This document shows, piece by piece, positions 33,765 to 45,927 of a stretch of 64,000 nucleotides of DNA. Below the pieces are notes generated by a model. The model was given only the letters and a program-made list of their open reading frames with translations. It was not told the DNA's origin and made no database searches. A program made the translations under genes and the position numbers. The DNA is from Mytilus californianus (taxonomy: Eukaryota; Mollusca; Bivalvia; Mytilida; Mytilidae): the NCBI RefSeq assembly GCF_021869535.1, contig NW_026262581.1:77715955-77779954 (forward strand), given 5' to 3'. Position 1 is the first letter of the stretch. Each line of letters starts with the position of its first letter.

Positions 33765-34114
33765 AGTTCTTAAAACTGTTCTATGGATAGAACTGACTAA
33801 ATAAATTCTAGTCGTAGAACTGACCAAATCAGTTCTAATCGTAGAACTGTTCTAGTTGTAGAACTGTTCTAGCCGTAGAACTGTTCTAGTCGTAGAACTG
33901 ACCAAAGATTTAGTCAGTTCTAGGTAGAACTGTCTAGAACTGTTCTAGCATAGAACTGTCAGGATCAGTTCTAGGTAGAACTGACCAAATCAGTTCTAGG
34001 TTAGAACTGTTCTAGCTAGAACTGTCTAAAAGGTGTCAGGATGACAGTTCTACATACTGTCCTAGAACAGTTCTCCTGACAGATTTGATGAGAGGTTAGA
34101 AGTGATCTCCACTG
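33765..34114. repeat. right inverted-terminal array of the Tc1-like element
   Basis: About thirteen units such as gtagaactgttctagccgta and agaactgaccaaatcagttc, ending in gacagatttgatgagaggtt and the terminus at 34114. Confidence 0.85.
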
Positions 34115-35024
34115 TATATGTTCCGGACCATATCAGTATTTACTCATATGGTTCGACCATACGCATATGGTCCGTGTAATTAATACAAAATGAAAATTGA
34201 ACAGCAATTTCGTAAGGCATAAACCTTCAAGGTGTCATAAATTAAGAGTGTCTAGAAATGAAATTTTGACTTCGATAATAATTTGGTAATCATTGTTACG
34301 TGATTAATGAAATAAAATGATGTTACTTACAAGTTAAAATTATATAAGAAGCATTTTGTTTGTGCATGATAATTATTTATTTGTCTTTACGAAACTCAAA
34401 ATGTCGACTCCGAAAATAACTAAATGAGTTACTGTTAAGCAAGAAGTCAACTCTTTTATTCTTGAATCCTCCTTTTTTCTTTATTTTGGTGTTTAATTTT
34501 TTTTTTTTGTAAATTAAAATTTCTCAAACATTTCAAATTATTCTTAATTATTTAATTTGTTCATGCTCCTCTTTACACGATTTACAATTACAGTAGTTTA
34601 TACGTACTGTCCCTCTATTCTTGTGTAGAAACCTATGTTATTGTAAGATCGTGTGAATAATAGTATGAGCACATCAGTTAAGTGGAAATAAGTGGAAATA
34701 AGAAGAAATTAAAGAAAATCTAAACTAAACGCCGGGGAATAAGAAAAAAAATTGTCCATGCTCCAAACACTTGTAGTTTCACGTACTACGAAGCTGTCGA
34801 CAGGATAAAGACTCTAGATAACGAAGGCAAGACTATGAATATACCAAGATTCAGACTTCTTGTAACAACGATAGACTTTTCAATTAATAGCTTGTGCCGA
34901 TTTTGGTTCAGAGAACGAGCTGCATCTGTTAAGGAAAACTAAATTTATTAAAAAAATACGTATACTGTCTAAATACTCGCGTACGCGTACGGTCGAAATA
35001 CTCATATGGTCCGGAACACATATA
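34115..35024. mobile_element. inverted-end element (about 0.9 kb) abutting the Tc1-like element
   Basis: tatatgttccggaccatatc with agtatttactcatatggttc at the left is inverted at the right as actcatatggtccggaacac ending near 35024. The right end also holds cgcgtacgcgtacggtcg, with a diverged match at the left (cgaccatacgcatatgg). The interior has no recognised protein. Class unknown. Confidence 0.55.
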
Positions 35025-36190
35025 ATGATTCGTTCATAGTAATTAAATATAGTATAAAGTAAGATTTTTAAGCGAATGATCAGAAAATAATAGCACAAAA
35101 GTAAAAATGATAACTGAAAGGTATTTATCATGTTGTGAGATGTATCTTTAAAAACTAAACACACAAAAGCAACGAAGAGTTCATCATGGTTAAGACAAAG
35201 ATAAGACTTTCTTTAAGGCTTCCAAGTTGCTAATTATGTTGTGATAACCATGAATGAGTCATTGTGTTGCAGCAGAATCAATACAAGCACCCCACATCTT
35301 ACTTAGTCCGCGATAAATCTCTAAGCTGCTTTTAACTCCTATGGTCATTTGTCTTTTGTATGACCTTTCAAAGTTGAAAGCTTGTCATTGACCACTTGCT
35401 TCAGATGCTTATTTAAAGGATGTTAACCAGTATATTTGTTTGAACTTTTGTATTACAGTAGTTTGATATTTTAATCGTCCATATTGATAAAGTCGTTTAA
35501 TGCTCGTTTGTTCATTCCTGAACTATAAAACGTTTACGCAAAACGTTTTTGAAAAACATTAAATATATGCTCACAGATTAATGATTTTTATAATTTTTCT
35601 TGACTTATCCACCAACCTAGACCAGAAGGACCTTGAAACAATCATGTAACAATTAAAAAGATAATACTCTGAACTCTAAACGTTTTTTTGCATGTATCTT
35701 GTTCTGCTTTAAAAAATTATTTCCCTGATGAATTGTGAGTTTTGTGCTCGTTATCTCTTCCACGGGAAGAAAATAAAATATAAAAATACGACACTTAATC
35801 CTAAGAAGTTCATGTGATAAACAAGTCTTTCAAATGTTTACAGTCTTGATGGTTTGAATTAGAAACACAAGCTGAAAAGGCCATTAAATATTTGAAATTC
35901 AAAGTAGATATAAGAACAAGTGATTTTTTTTAGTAAATTCTGTTGTGTCGATATTTTGGTATTTCACAAGGTAATAGTTTTCTCAGATTGTTTATGTCGT
36001 CTCTACACTCAATCCGTTGGATGTGCACTGATTAATACTTAAGTCTGGAAGAACAAGAGATATTGGCTTTTAACTAGCTTTCATAACTAGGAAAATTCTT
36101 AGATCGGAACTTCATGTCTTTTGTCTTTATGTTAGTTGTTTTTGTGCTTCGTGCAGTTCTGATGAGTCAAGTCATTCTCAACTGATTTTT
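35025..36190. other. no gene recognised
   Basis: AT-rich, nothing recognised. ctgatgag near 36159 has no ribozyme partner motif. Confidence 0.5.
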
Positions 36191-36395
36191 ACACCATTAT
36201 TCCAGGTTAGATGGGGTGGGGGATTGAGCGCTCACAAACATATTTAGCACCGTCACGTTATGTGCAGGTCTCAAGTCAGAAGCCTGTTATTCAGTGGTTG
36301 TCGTCGCTCACTGTCTGTTATATCTGTTTATCGTGTGTTGTTTTGTCAAAAAATTAGGCCGTTTGTGATTTCGTTTGAATGGTTTCATATTTTAT
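36191..36395 (+). mobile_element. dispersed repeat M1, 5' part, split by family C
   Basis: acaccattattccaggttag to the gtttgaatggtttcatattt block. The 3' part resumes at 36826 (gtatgggttctgctcattgt and aaagccatacggtgaccc) and runs to about 36970. The gap is filled by the family C element. Confidence 0.7.
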
Positions 36396-36427
36396 CCTCC
36401 AAACGGTGACTGAAGAATAGAAATATG

Positions 36428-36808
36428 GTCACCATTGGTCTTCCTTCGACCAGCAGAAAAACCCTTGCCAAAGTGGCTGTGCGGGATGTACAAATACGCT
36501 GTCACGTTCGGTCAGAATAGGGACGTTAAATCCGATGCTTCGTGTAGAGAGTGCCACGCTCTTTGCACGATAAGAACCCCTACAACAACTTTTTGAAAGG
36601 TCCGTAGGTGACCTGTTGCAAGGCCAAATTTCTGTCCCTATCCAATATACCCTCATTTTTCCGTGGCAGTCCAAATTTCCCCCACCTTCATCCCGGACGG
36701 CCTCTATTACAGGACATACATATTGTATTTATTGTTAATTTGTTCTCGTCCTGAACATGCATGAAATATTGCGAGTGAACGTTAAGCAACCAACAATCAA
36801 TCAGTCTT
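36428..36808 (+). mobile_element. family C SINE-like repeat inserted in M1
   Basis: Runs from tcttccttcgaccagcagaa through gggatgtacaaatacgctgt, atgcttcgtgtagagagtgc and tttttccgtggcagtccaaa to the tail gttaagcaaccaacaatcaa. The opposite-strand open stretch (36674-36429) lies within it and is not called as a gene. Confidence 0.65.
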
Positions 36809-36825
36809 ATTTTTTCTTGTTGCAG

Positions 36826-36970
36826 CCTTGTATAGGTTGCTATGTGGTATGGGTTCTGCTCATTGTTGAAAGCCATACGGTGACCCATAACTATCTTTTT
36901 GGACCTTTTTGGTCTCTGATGGAAAGTTGTCTTGTTTCATTGGTAAGCATACCCCATCTTCTTATTTTGT
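36826..36970 (+). mobile_element. dispersed repeat M1, 3' part of the split copy
   Basis: gctatgtggtatgggttctg, ctcattgttgaaagccatac and tgataagcatacc-type end match the 3' half of the copy at 27901-28178. Confidence 0.65.
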
Positions 36971-38587
36971 AGATACATATATGCGTTCACATTCTTTAAT
37001 GTGCATCTGCTTTTTTGATGCCTTGGATAGGGGGTTAGACAGTACCATTCAAATCATGTGATATACAACCTGAATATTAACCTTTCTAAACTCAATTTTG
37101 AATAGATTATTACTTTTTCCATTGTTTTCCAGTAACGCTCATGATAAAGAATATTTATTGACATCTTATGATTCCTATTAAGGAAATGAAATTTCATATG
37201 ATATAAATATAGATTACTATAGTGATGCCTTTAGAATACTGCTTTTAATTTTGATGCCAAACAAGATATATAATTCACTAGCTGTAAAATATTTAAATAT
37301 TCCCAACAAACACACATTATTGTATTGTCTTATTTTGAAACCATCTGCACGATCCGCTTCCTCGTATTTGGTGCCTGATATATTGTACTCACACCCCCCC
37401 CCCCCCCCAAAAAAAAAAAACAAAACTAAAAACCTATAACTTTCACTGTCAGTTTGTCGTTGCTTATCATAATCAGTACTCACAATAATAAATTATTATA
37501 CGAATGTAACAATTAATTAAAAAGAGCTTGACCGAGTTCTGCACTGATCACCAACAACAGTTAGCAAAATGACAAAATAAAAGCCAATCATTTTAAGCGT
37601 ATATTGTTGATGTTCACAGTTTTTTTTTCTTTTATAAAGCAATATTCCACCAATTCTGAATTTATCGTAAAATACATTCAAGTCTTTAGCATGTTTATCA
37701 CATATAATAAAATTGAAATGTCACTCAGTCTAATGATTGCTTGTTCTTTCATACAATCGAATAACAAATATTTAATGCCTTTCCATGTCATATTAACTGT
37801 GTCTTTATACACCACACACAGCCAAACATACATCTGTCTTTGGCATTTGTTTATCTACCGTATAGGAGAGGTCGATGGATGACCCTTCTATAGTCCAGTT
37901 CATACTTAGAATATCATGCAGTCTAATGAGAGATTATATCCAACTACATTAATGAATTAGAACCACTTCACTTTTAGGCATCCCCGTACAAACAATCCGA
38001 CGTCGTCCCTGTAAACTGTCAACTGTAAGTATTGAATCAACATATACCCGATGATTGGTTCTTCTCCTTATTGGGTGACAATGTTCTACAGTAATTCAGT
38101 AAATACAATATTCATTTATGAAGACTCGCTCAGTTATACTTTCAAGAACTCTGTCAACAACTAGAACTTATATTCAGTAAAGACAGATAACAGGGTGGTA
38201 CATGTATATACCACGTTACACAACGGACCACATAACCAACGTATGGTCTTATTGCAGTAACTTCTACTCGTTTATATCATCATGGCGCTGACCAAAGACA
38301 GATGCAATTCAATGTGGATTCAACAAGGCACCATTTTAACTATATAAAATAAGGATAGGTGGAACGATTGCCAACTATACACTACTCATCAAAGAACAAA
38401 AGACAATGATATAAATAACTACCTGTCACCTTGCCGCCTTCTACAATGAACAAAACCGTTACCACATTGACGTGTCATGTACTTGTATTAATCTATAAAC
38501 GGACCGGGTAAGCAAAGTGTAAAACAATTCAATCCCAGGAAGGAACCAATGTTCAAATCTTGTTAATTCATTTATAAAGTATAAAAA
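36971..38587. other. no gene recognised
   Basis: AT-rich. It contains a 15-C run followed by 12 A (37394-37420). A 92-codon open stretch (37604-37882) is low complexity and unrecognised. Confidence 0.45.
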
Positions 38588-38765
38588 GAGAGACGAAGGA
38601 TACCAAAGGGACATTCAAACTCATAAGTCGAAAATAAACTGACAACGCAATGACTAAAAAAGAAAACACAAACAGACAAACAACATTACACAAAACACAA
38701 CATAGAAAACCAATGACTGAGCAGCTCCACATGTTGCACCCGTCTTGTTGCTCATGTTAGTACAT
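38588..38765 (-). mobile_element. retroelement 3' tail (type 2), partial
   Basis: gagagacgaaggataccaaa, then gggacattcaaactcataag, and gaaaaccaatgactgagcag. Same family as 13402-13625 and 60318-60775. Confidence 0.7.
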
Positions 38766-41042
38766 AAGTCATGGCCAATGGCATAAACTATAAACGATGT
38801 AAAAACGGGTACTTCGTCAGGGTGAGCGCCTACTGCTTTTTACTTATCATCCGCAATGCGAGGAATACGACATGCCCTGTGCGTGCGTTTTGATTAAAAT
38901 CAGAACAGGATATTTAATTAAACGTAACGATTTTTGCTCTCAATGTTGCATGTGGTAGCTCCATATTTGTTGTAGCAAGCAGAAAATTTTTGACTATAAT
39001 CTGAAACACTATTGACAAAATTTCATCGTTGGCATGTGCCATGTTGTATCAAATTCGTTTTTCAGCAGTTGCATTTTCTGTCTTGTATCAGTGGGACAAA
39101 ATGAATAATATTTTTGGGGTCGGAATTAAAATTTGGAATCATGTTGACACAATCGATGTTGACTAAATAAAATTGCGTGATTAAATAAAAGTAATAGAAC
39201 TATTATAGATCGTTTTGGACAAAATTAACATTACAATCACAGTTCCCTTGTCTCACATGAATAACCGTCCCCAAAGTTACAACCCGTTATGTTTTTTTTT
39301 AAACTGCAAAATTATAACATTTCAGATGACAAAAACAATTGTCCTTGTAATGTGCTGCTTGTTAGAGACTTGTTGGATAACACATGTTACGCAACATGAC
39401 CTAACATAAGCTCAAACAGGCAATAATCGAATGCAAATTTCAAATGTGAAAGACATATTGATGTATTGCACGAGTGTTCTACTATAATTTCCTACAATAC
39501 AGATAATGAATGCAAACTTGGTCCTGTTTAGTTCTCTTTTATCTGTGCATTCCTTGCAATACTTTTTTATTTACTAAAACGGTTTAAATGATGAGATATT
39601 TGATGAGTTTTACTAACTGTTTATAGCGACAAAAATTGCTGTTCCTGCATGATTCCGAGCATAGTCCGCATATGTGACATGGGACACGGTAATAAATACT
39701 TTTCCATTTTAAGGATTTGAAGTACAGACGTCTAGTATGAATTTGTTTCCAATGTCATTAACGGAAAATAGAATTGGATAGTAACTGTGCGATAACATAA
39801 TTTGACTTTCCGAAAATCTATTTTGTTGCTTCCTATACGCAGCCTTAGGCATATAATTTCAAATTGGCTTGCTAGAAATAAATTTAAAATGGTTCTCAAT
39901 TTAATTTCATATCTTGAAACTTTTGCATCGCTGCTTCGTTACATCGTACAAACGTTATTGCCTTTCAAATATTGTGTTGACAGGAAGACAGTGTCATTTA
40001 TTTTAAACGTTTAAATGTATAAAGCCGTAACCTTATTGAAAATATGTTCTTGAAAAAGGCATACAGTAAAAGTTTAAATTATCTTAAACAAATTAAAAAC
40101 GTGGTAGTTAGAACTTAAAAATGTTAGAGGGAAATGCTGAGTTGAGCGTCGACATTATCTCATAATAAGAGATAGTGTTTTCATATTTAACAATATGTGT
40201 ATACTTAGTTGAGTTTGAAAAATTACTACATTGTTCCTCCGTTGAATATTTTGAAGTTCTGGCGATTCCCTCGGGCTTTTTTTTGTTTTATTAGTTTTGA
40301 TCCACGAGCTTGAAACATCATTTATCAGCTGTTGCCTCTCACTCGAAACACCAAGTTGAAAAAATCCAATTGAAAAAGGCTGTATTCTCAAATTGCAGTT
40401 TGTATTTCCTAAGTTTAGATAAGCTTCCTCCACACTTTTTAAGATGAAGACGATGATTTTTAATGGAAGATAGTGAGAAATAAACGTTTAAACGAATACA
40501 ATTTTATATTTCTGCAACCAGACGGTTTAAGGATGGTTTATATATAAATGACCAATTGATAAGATTAAGAAACCTTCACAATAAGATTTTATGGAGTAGT
40601 GCATTTTCTGTGAAATATTTTTCTGTTATTTCTGAAGTGATTTTGTTCTATCACAAGCCATTGTTTTGAGGTTTATTGGTGGCGAGAAGCATTTACAGAT
40701 ATTGATTCCCAGAATGATAATATGGCTCGGGGCTCTAACTGGTGTTGATTGAATCTGTTTATGCATTACAAAAATCAAGTTTTGATAATTCGGTTTTAAA
40801 TTGATCGTCAAACATATTTTATGGCACAGACTTTGTTTTAGCTACAGGATGTTTGAAATTTATTTCTTTTCAGAACAAATCAAATCAAAGTTGTATGAAA
40901 AGAAAGAAAGACAACCAGACAACTAAGTGCACAGAAGATGATATTTGAAAACGTTGATCGTTGACCTTAAACGAAAACATTTTAAAAGAGCCAAATATAA
41001 AATTGATCCTGTAGATTTTTTCGTATGTTATTAACATGAATC
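38766..41042. other. no gene called; one weak exon candidate
   Basis: Mostly AT-rich. On the minus strand 40433-40155 is open for about 90 codons and contains QQLINDVSSSWIKTNK and SPRESPELQNIQRRNN, a composition more protein-like than its surroundings. I do not recognise it, and no ATG or clear acceptor site precedes it. Confidence 0.3.
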
Positions 41043-41098
41043 CATATAACATATAACATATAACATATAACATATAACATATAACATATAACATATAA
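41043..41098. repeat. 7-bp microsatellite (catataa)8
   Basis: Eight nearly perfect copies of catataa. Confidence 0.95.
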
Positions 41099-42617
41099 TT
41101 TACCAGAAAAACGATTATACTACTATTTGCTGACCTGTCTGGTCTCTGACTGATTCTTCATTTTATGTATGCCCAGACGAGACAATTGCTAAAATTTGTA
41201 GACAGATTAAACTTTAAAATATTTAAAGAAGTTTGTAGCTTTTTAATGTCAGTAAGTATTCAAAAGAAGGCATATTTTCAACTCGAGTGCTATATTTGGC
41301 GTATGCTAAACATGATATAAGATGGTTATTTAGAAATAAAGTTAAAAAAATCTGATAACAAACTGACAAAATAAACACATTACTGACAGGACACCTCGAT
41401 TGTTCTATTTGTCTGGGAAAGCCAATTCATACTGCGAGTTAAAATAAAAAAGAGGTGCACAATGGCTTTATATGGTGAAAATTCTTAGAAAGTTTCATTA
41501 AGGTCTGATAAGGGGTTTAGAAAGAGAAGTATATACAAATGTGTACTTTATTGTGCAGCTTTGACAAAGTCAATTTAATGCCAAAGTAAACCCCAAAAAT
41601 CGTTTGGATGAAAAACTGTGCTAGAAGGAGAAAATTAACGTAATACTGTGTTTAAGATTCTATGAGTTTCACAAATTTCTGTCAAGCGGTTGAGGAGCAG
41701 TTAAGGATAACAAAAGTGTGTTCATGCTACATGTACATGTATATAGTTATCTCATTTCATGGCTATATAACATGTGCAAAAGAATTGTTAAAAAATGTAT
41801 GGGACCCCGGTGCAACATTCTGAAAATAAAAGTTAAATAATAAATGTTGAAATTCAATTATTTGTACGATCAATTTAACCCAAATTCATAAAAACTTTGT
41901 AACGGCAACGATACTGAGTTGCTTGCGTTGTCTTGCTATAGTTTTACACGCCTCTTATTGAATAACCTTAGTTTAAAAAATGATAAAATCATATTATATT
42001 TAGGTGTTTACAAATTTGCATGTAGTAATTGTAATGTGTTAGCAAATTTACACCAAGATGTCGTTAAATGAAATTGGATACCCTGCATGTATAATACTTT
42101 TCAATAACATATGATCAAATCGCTGAAAGACCCCCTCTTAAATTATTGAAAATGTCATTCTGCATTGACAATAATATCTTGTGTAAATTAGATACACCCA
42201 TTCGGGCTAACGTCCTCAAGGTGTATCTAATACATAAAGTGGCTACTCGAATGACAAAAGATTGCTTTGATTTTTTCACGATACAATTTATACTCAACCT
42301 AGACCAAATATGCAATTATCCCATTCACTTAAGGTGAGGAACGTTATAGTTAGAATGGATACTAGCCCACGTGTATGTTAAAATTTAACAATATAGGCAA
42401 ATAGGAACTAGCTGTACGTTATTTTAAGAAAAACATCATAACTGAATGATGAATGACAAATAGGGATCATTCGTAATATTTCTTCCTGTAGACGTCGCTG
42501 GTGTTCCATAAGTGGTTGTCGGAAACGTTTTAATCAATTTGACGCTTGAATCGCATTACGTTGCACATGTTTACACTAGTAACCACAATCGACACTCGCT
42601 AATTTCACCAAACTAAG
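41099..42617. other. no gene recognised
   Basis: AT-rich. Opposed open stretches at 42115-42337 are shadows of each other and have no domain. Confidence 0.45.
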
Positions 42618-42747
42618 CTCCAAAATTGTTGTGTCCCCGGCTGCAATTATTCTGAAGGGGGACCACAGATTCCCAGAAGACCATGAAATTCTTTTAAAAT
42701 GGAGAGAAGGCATCAAGAGAGTTGATCCACCCATCAAAAATATCTAG
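42618..42747 (+). pseudogene. THAP-like zinc finger fragment, frameshifted
   Basis: In frame from 42621 the sequence reads N-CCVPGCNYSEG. After a one-base shift in a G run at 42657-42660 it continues DHRFPEDHEILLKWREGIKR and then VD, stopping at 42745. THAP fingers start with C-x2-4-C (here the C-V-P-G-C part), followed by a HRFP or HKFP box and an aromatic W within the next 12-16 residues. The spacing fits. The second zinc pair (C-x2-H) and the C-terminal AVPTF box are not found. THAP fingers occur in P-element-type transposases and host DNA-binding proteins. This relic cannot be assigned to either. The G-run shift could also be a sequencing error. Confidence 0.45.
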
Positions 42748-45677
42748 GCCTAGGGAAACCCGGCGGAAAATATTCGACCAAGTTTGCCATAACCAGCTGA
42801 TAACCATGTCATGCCAGGAGATTATATAACAACAGGATTAGGTTATTATGTATTTATATTTTCTTATATTTAGTACATTATTAAACCTCTTTGTTTTATT
42901 TTTTCTCGATTAAACAGCCCAACAATTTGACAGGTTATTATTTATTAAAATAGGGGGATGACACAGGGATGTATTTTATTCTTCAAATATACCCTCACAC
43001 TGTAAGTTTTTTCCTAGTCTTCACATTTTTTCACCCTTTTACCTTTGTTTGCATTGTAAATAAGAAATAATAATTATGTAGTGCACTTAATTATAGCAAG
43101 TGAAATATATTTCCCTGACAAAACAATGCATGAAAGGAAGAGAACTACATGTATTGGGAAATATGACAATCCCTATATTGCATTCTAAAAAAAACCATGG
43201 TACATATAAGCATAATTTTTCTATTTGTTTGTCGCAATAAAGTCTGAATTTTCTAAGGACTTTACATTAAACTTATGGCAAAAGCTGTCAGAACATTTTT
43301 TTTTAATTCTTCAAAGTTGGAAATCAAGAGTATTTATGTTAGAAAAAAACATTACACACATCCCTGAATTAAACGCAGTCGGAAAGCAAGCCCTTAGAAA
43401 CGACCGTTGTTGCTACTTTCTTAAGACAACAATGGGACTGATATTAAAACCCGCCATTCTGAAATTGCGTTAATTTCGCGGAAAAAATAATTTGGCGCCA
43501 ATTTTTTCTTTTTTCTTTTTTCTGTTTCTTACTTGCCATTATGGTCAGAAATAGATTTCTTTCGATTTTTCAAGCATGGTTCTTATTATCAAAGAAAATA
43601 ATACTTAAACATGTTATAAATTGTCCGTCTTTTAAAAATAACGTAATGCCTTTGATCGTCGTTTAAGAATTATGCGAAATTGTCTGTTATTTTTTTCTTC
43701 TTTTTTTTCCAGATAAACAAAGACTATACAAACTATATAAAAAATTAATAATAAGTATCTCAAAGTTAAAACAAAAATCAAGTCTAACGTTCTATCACCC
43801 CTTAGGAAACCCCGTTCGAACTAAATTCCAAACGAAAGACATTTTTTGACATTGTAGTTTTTTATCTTACACATCGATGTCAACTTGCATCTTTACACAA
43901 TGTACACACATTTAGTGTGTTTGTTTGAAAAAGCAATGGCGAGTTCAGCTGTGAATATTTGACTGGATTAATTATTCTCTTCAAGTCAGTGAATTGTTTG
44001 ACTTAACTTAAACAAGGTAAGGAAATCGTATACTGTCTTTACACAACCTTAACCAAAACTCATTCATCGTTTATAATATTATAAAAACATTTGTAATGAA
44101 GTAATCCTGCAAAACTGCCAAAGGTAAATGAAAAAGTCTTGTCCTAAATATGAACTTAAAACAATCTCTTTCAGACTAGCATTTTAATCACTCTTATTTA
44201 AAGCATTTTTTGTTCATACTGACATGAAGTGTGACTTACTTATGACTTGTGATCTAAAACATAATATTGTTGACTTAGCACTCAGAATCTGCTCTGAAAT
44301 ACTTTTATATATAAAGTTAAAAAAAAATTAAATAGAAGAAGAAAAATATTAGACCCAGTCTTTTTTGTTCTTATCTTTTTTCAAGTTCATGATTAGAACC
44401 ATTTATTTATTGGTTTAGTGGTTGTTTTTTTTTATAATTTGAGTCCATTCATAATAGAATCTGCATGGAATCAGTGAGACAAAATTTATTGTTATATTTA
44501 GTTTGTTCATACAAGAATTGCAAACTAATTTCCTTTTATTTCAAATAATGAAGAATTTACATTCAGAATACTTTCATTATGGTCTCGTTTAAGTTTAAAT
44601 GAAAAAGGTAGGATCAGGTATCAGTAATGAAAAGGAGTTCCTGTATTTGATCATTTTAATCATGTCTTGATCCATTATTCATGAATATTTTGGCTACTCC
44701 TTGTATGATTAAAGTAGAAATTTATTTCTGTGTTGAAATAATTTGGTTACAGCAGTATAAATACTTACCAAAATATAAATATTAAATTAACTCTTGGAAT
44801 AATAATATTATGCCAATTTATGGCACATACTGACATAGGGCCTATTTGAGTATTTCACTGAGACTGAGTTCTGAAAAGTGATAAAATGTGTTTCGCTAAT
44901 TTTTTTGCACATGTCTTTAGTATCAAAATATATTAAATAAAATTATTTTAATAATATCCTCATGTAAATAACAGCATATGGTGCTTAATAATATAATAAT
45001 ACTTTTAGTTTGATCATGTCAGAGAGTGTCAAACAAAGGGACGTAACTCGTAAATTACTATCGGCCCCGCTTCCTCAGAAATATCGACACATCGAAGTGG
45101 CACATTTGCGTATTACAGCGTATTAAGTGGCACAAATTTGACATATCATAGTCAAAGTTATGTTACATAACATAATTTAAATTCAGCATAGCTTCCCGAG
45201 AAGTTAAGAAAGAAAATTACGATTTTAATTTCCAGTGACCGATTTTTTTGGTCAACACCTAGACTTTGAAGACACATTTTGAGAGAAAAAAATAGTTTAA
45301 TCCATAATTGAGTGGATCAATATATTTCTTATATACTCAAGAATGTTCACTTAAAAGCAAATTAGTTTTAGTTCATGCAAAAAACTACAACTTCACTTTT
45401 TTTGGTAAAAAAATGCCCATATATGGTAATCACATGACTTCCATTGTTGCTTTAAGAAATGGGGTCAAACCGGGGTCAGCTTTCTGACTGAACGCTTGTC
45501 CTTTATGAATGATAAGGAAAATTTCTGAACCTGCAGTTTATTAAATATAACATGATGCTTTGTGTTTTCCTGTTTTAATATTACATGAGAAACTGATTAT
45601 CATTTTAATTCAATTAAGATGTTCGGCTTCTTTCTTGAACTAGGACCTGGGAACAGTATATCTATGTCAATATATAT
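42748..45677. other. no gene recognised
   Basis: AT-rich, 2.9 kb. An 82-codon open stretch at 43225-43473 is unrecognised and lacks splice or start support. Confidence 0.45.
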
Positions 45678-45815
45678 AGAGAATATCATATGGCTTTTTC
45701 AATATCACATCCGTATCAACCCGAGACACCAATATAATCCCAAGAGCTCTGCTCGAGGGATTATATTGGTTGAGGGTTGATACGGTGTGTGATATTGAAA
45801 AAGCCATATCATATA
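45678..45815. repeat. snapback palindrome, about 65-bp arms
   Basis: catatggctttttcaatatc, acatccgtatcaacccgaga and ccaatataatccc are mirrored to 45815 with few mismatches. The centre is aagagctctgctcgaggg. Layout matches 15930-16064 and 32173-32262. Confidence 0.9.
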
Positions 45816-45862
45816 CACTTTATTATATACATATACTTCCCGTAGATGTTTTTTATGTGACA

Positions 45863-45927
45863 TGACGTCATACTGATAAGGAGGTTTGAAATGACGTCAT
45901 AGAGATTATAGGTTTGACATGACGTCA
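45863..45927. promoter_or_regulatory. three perfect CRE octamers
   Basis: TGACGTCA at 45863-45870, 45892-45899 and 45920-45927, spaced 29 and 28 bp, within a diverged tandem phrase (gacatgacgtcatac, then agataaggggtttgat). The phrase recurs with damage at about 45980 (gacatgacttcatac). CREB/ATF factors bind this octamer. There is no adjacent gene to assign, so a regulatory role is unproven. Confidence 0.5.

Larger units (their letters stand above)
30350..34114 (+). mobile_element. Tc1/mariner-like element with long repeat-array inverted ends, decayed
   Basis: The ends are inverted: TA then AAGTGGAGATCACTTCTAAC at the left, and GTTAGAAGTGATCTCCACTG then TA at the right. The TA target duplication and the CAGTG-type terminus fit the Tc1/mariner superfamily. 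Each end continues for about 315-350 bp as an array of palindromic units. Immediately inside the left array an ATG (30665) opens a helix-turn-helix fragment of transposase. The catalytic DDE part is not visible. Later insertions (a family C fragment and the 32269-33403 inverted-repeat element) occupy much of the interior. Two defective relatives are at 9661-10642 and 20999-21247. Confidence 0.75.

Noticed and set aside
30350..34114. AGAAC/GTTCT half-sites in the arrays as steroid-receptor response elements
   Set aside because: The half-site spacing is wrong for the known response element, and the sites belong to transposon ends.
36154..36180. tctgatgagtcaagtc as another hammerhead
   Set aside because: No GAAA, palindromic hexamer or cleavage step follows.
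36429..36674. 81-codon minus-strand frame
   Set aside because: It is the antisense of the family C repeat.
37394..37420. C15-A12 run as a poly(A) tail of a retrocopy
   Set aside because: No processed gene or repeat body lies upstream, so it is better read as a homopolymer run.
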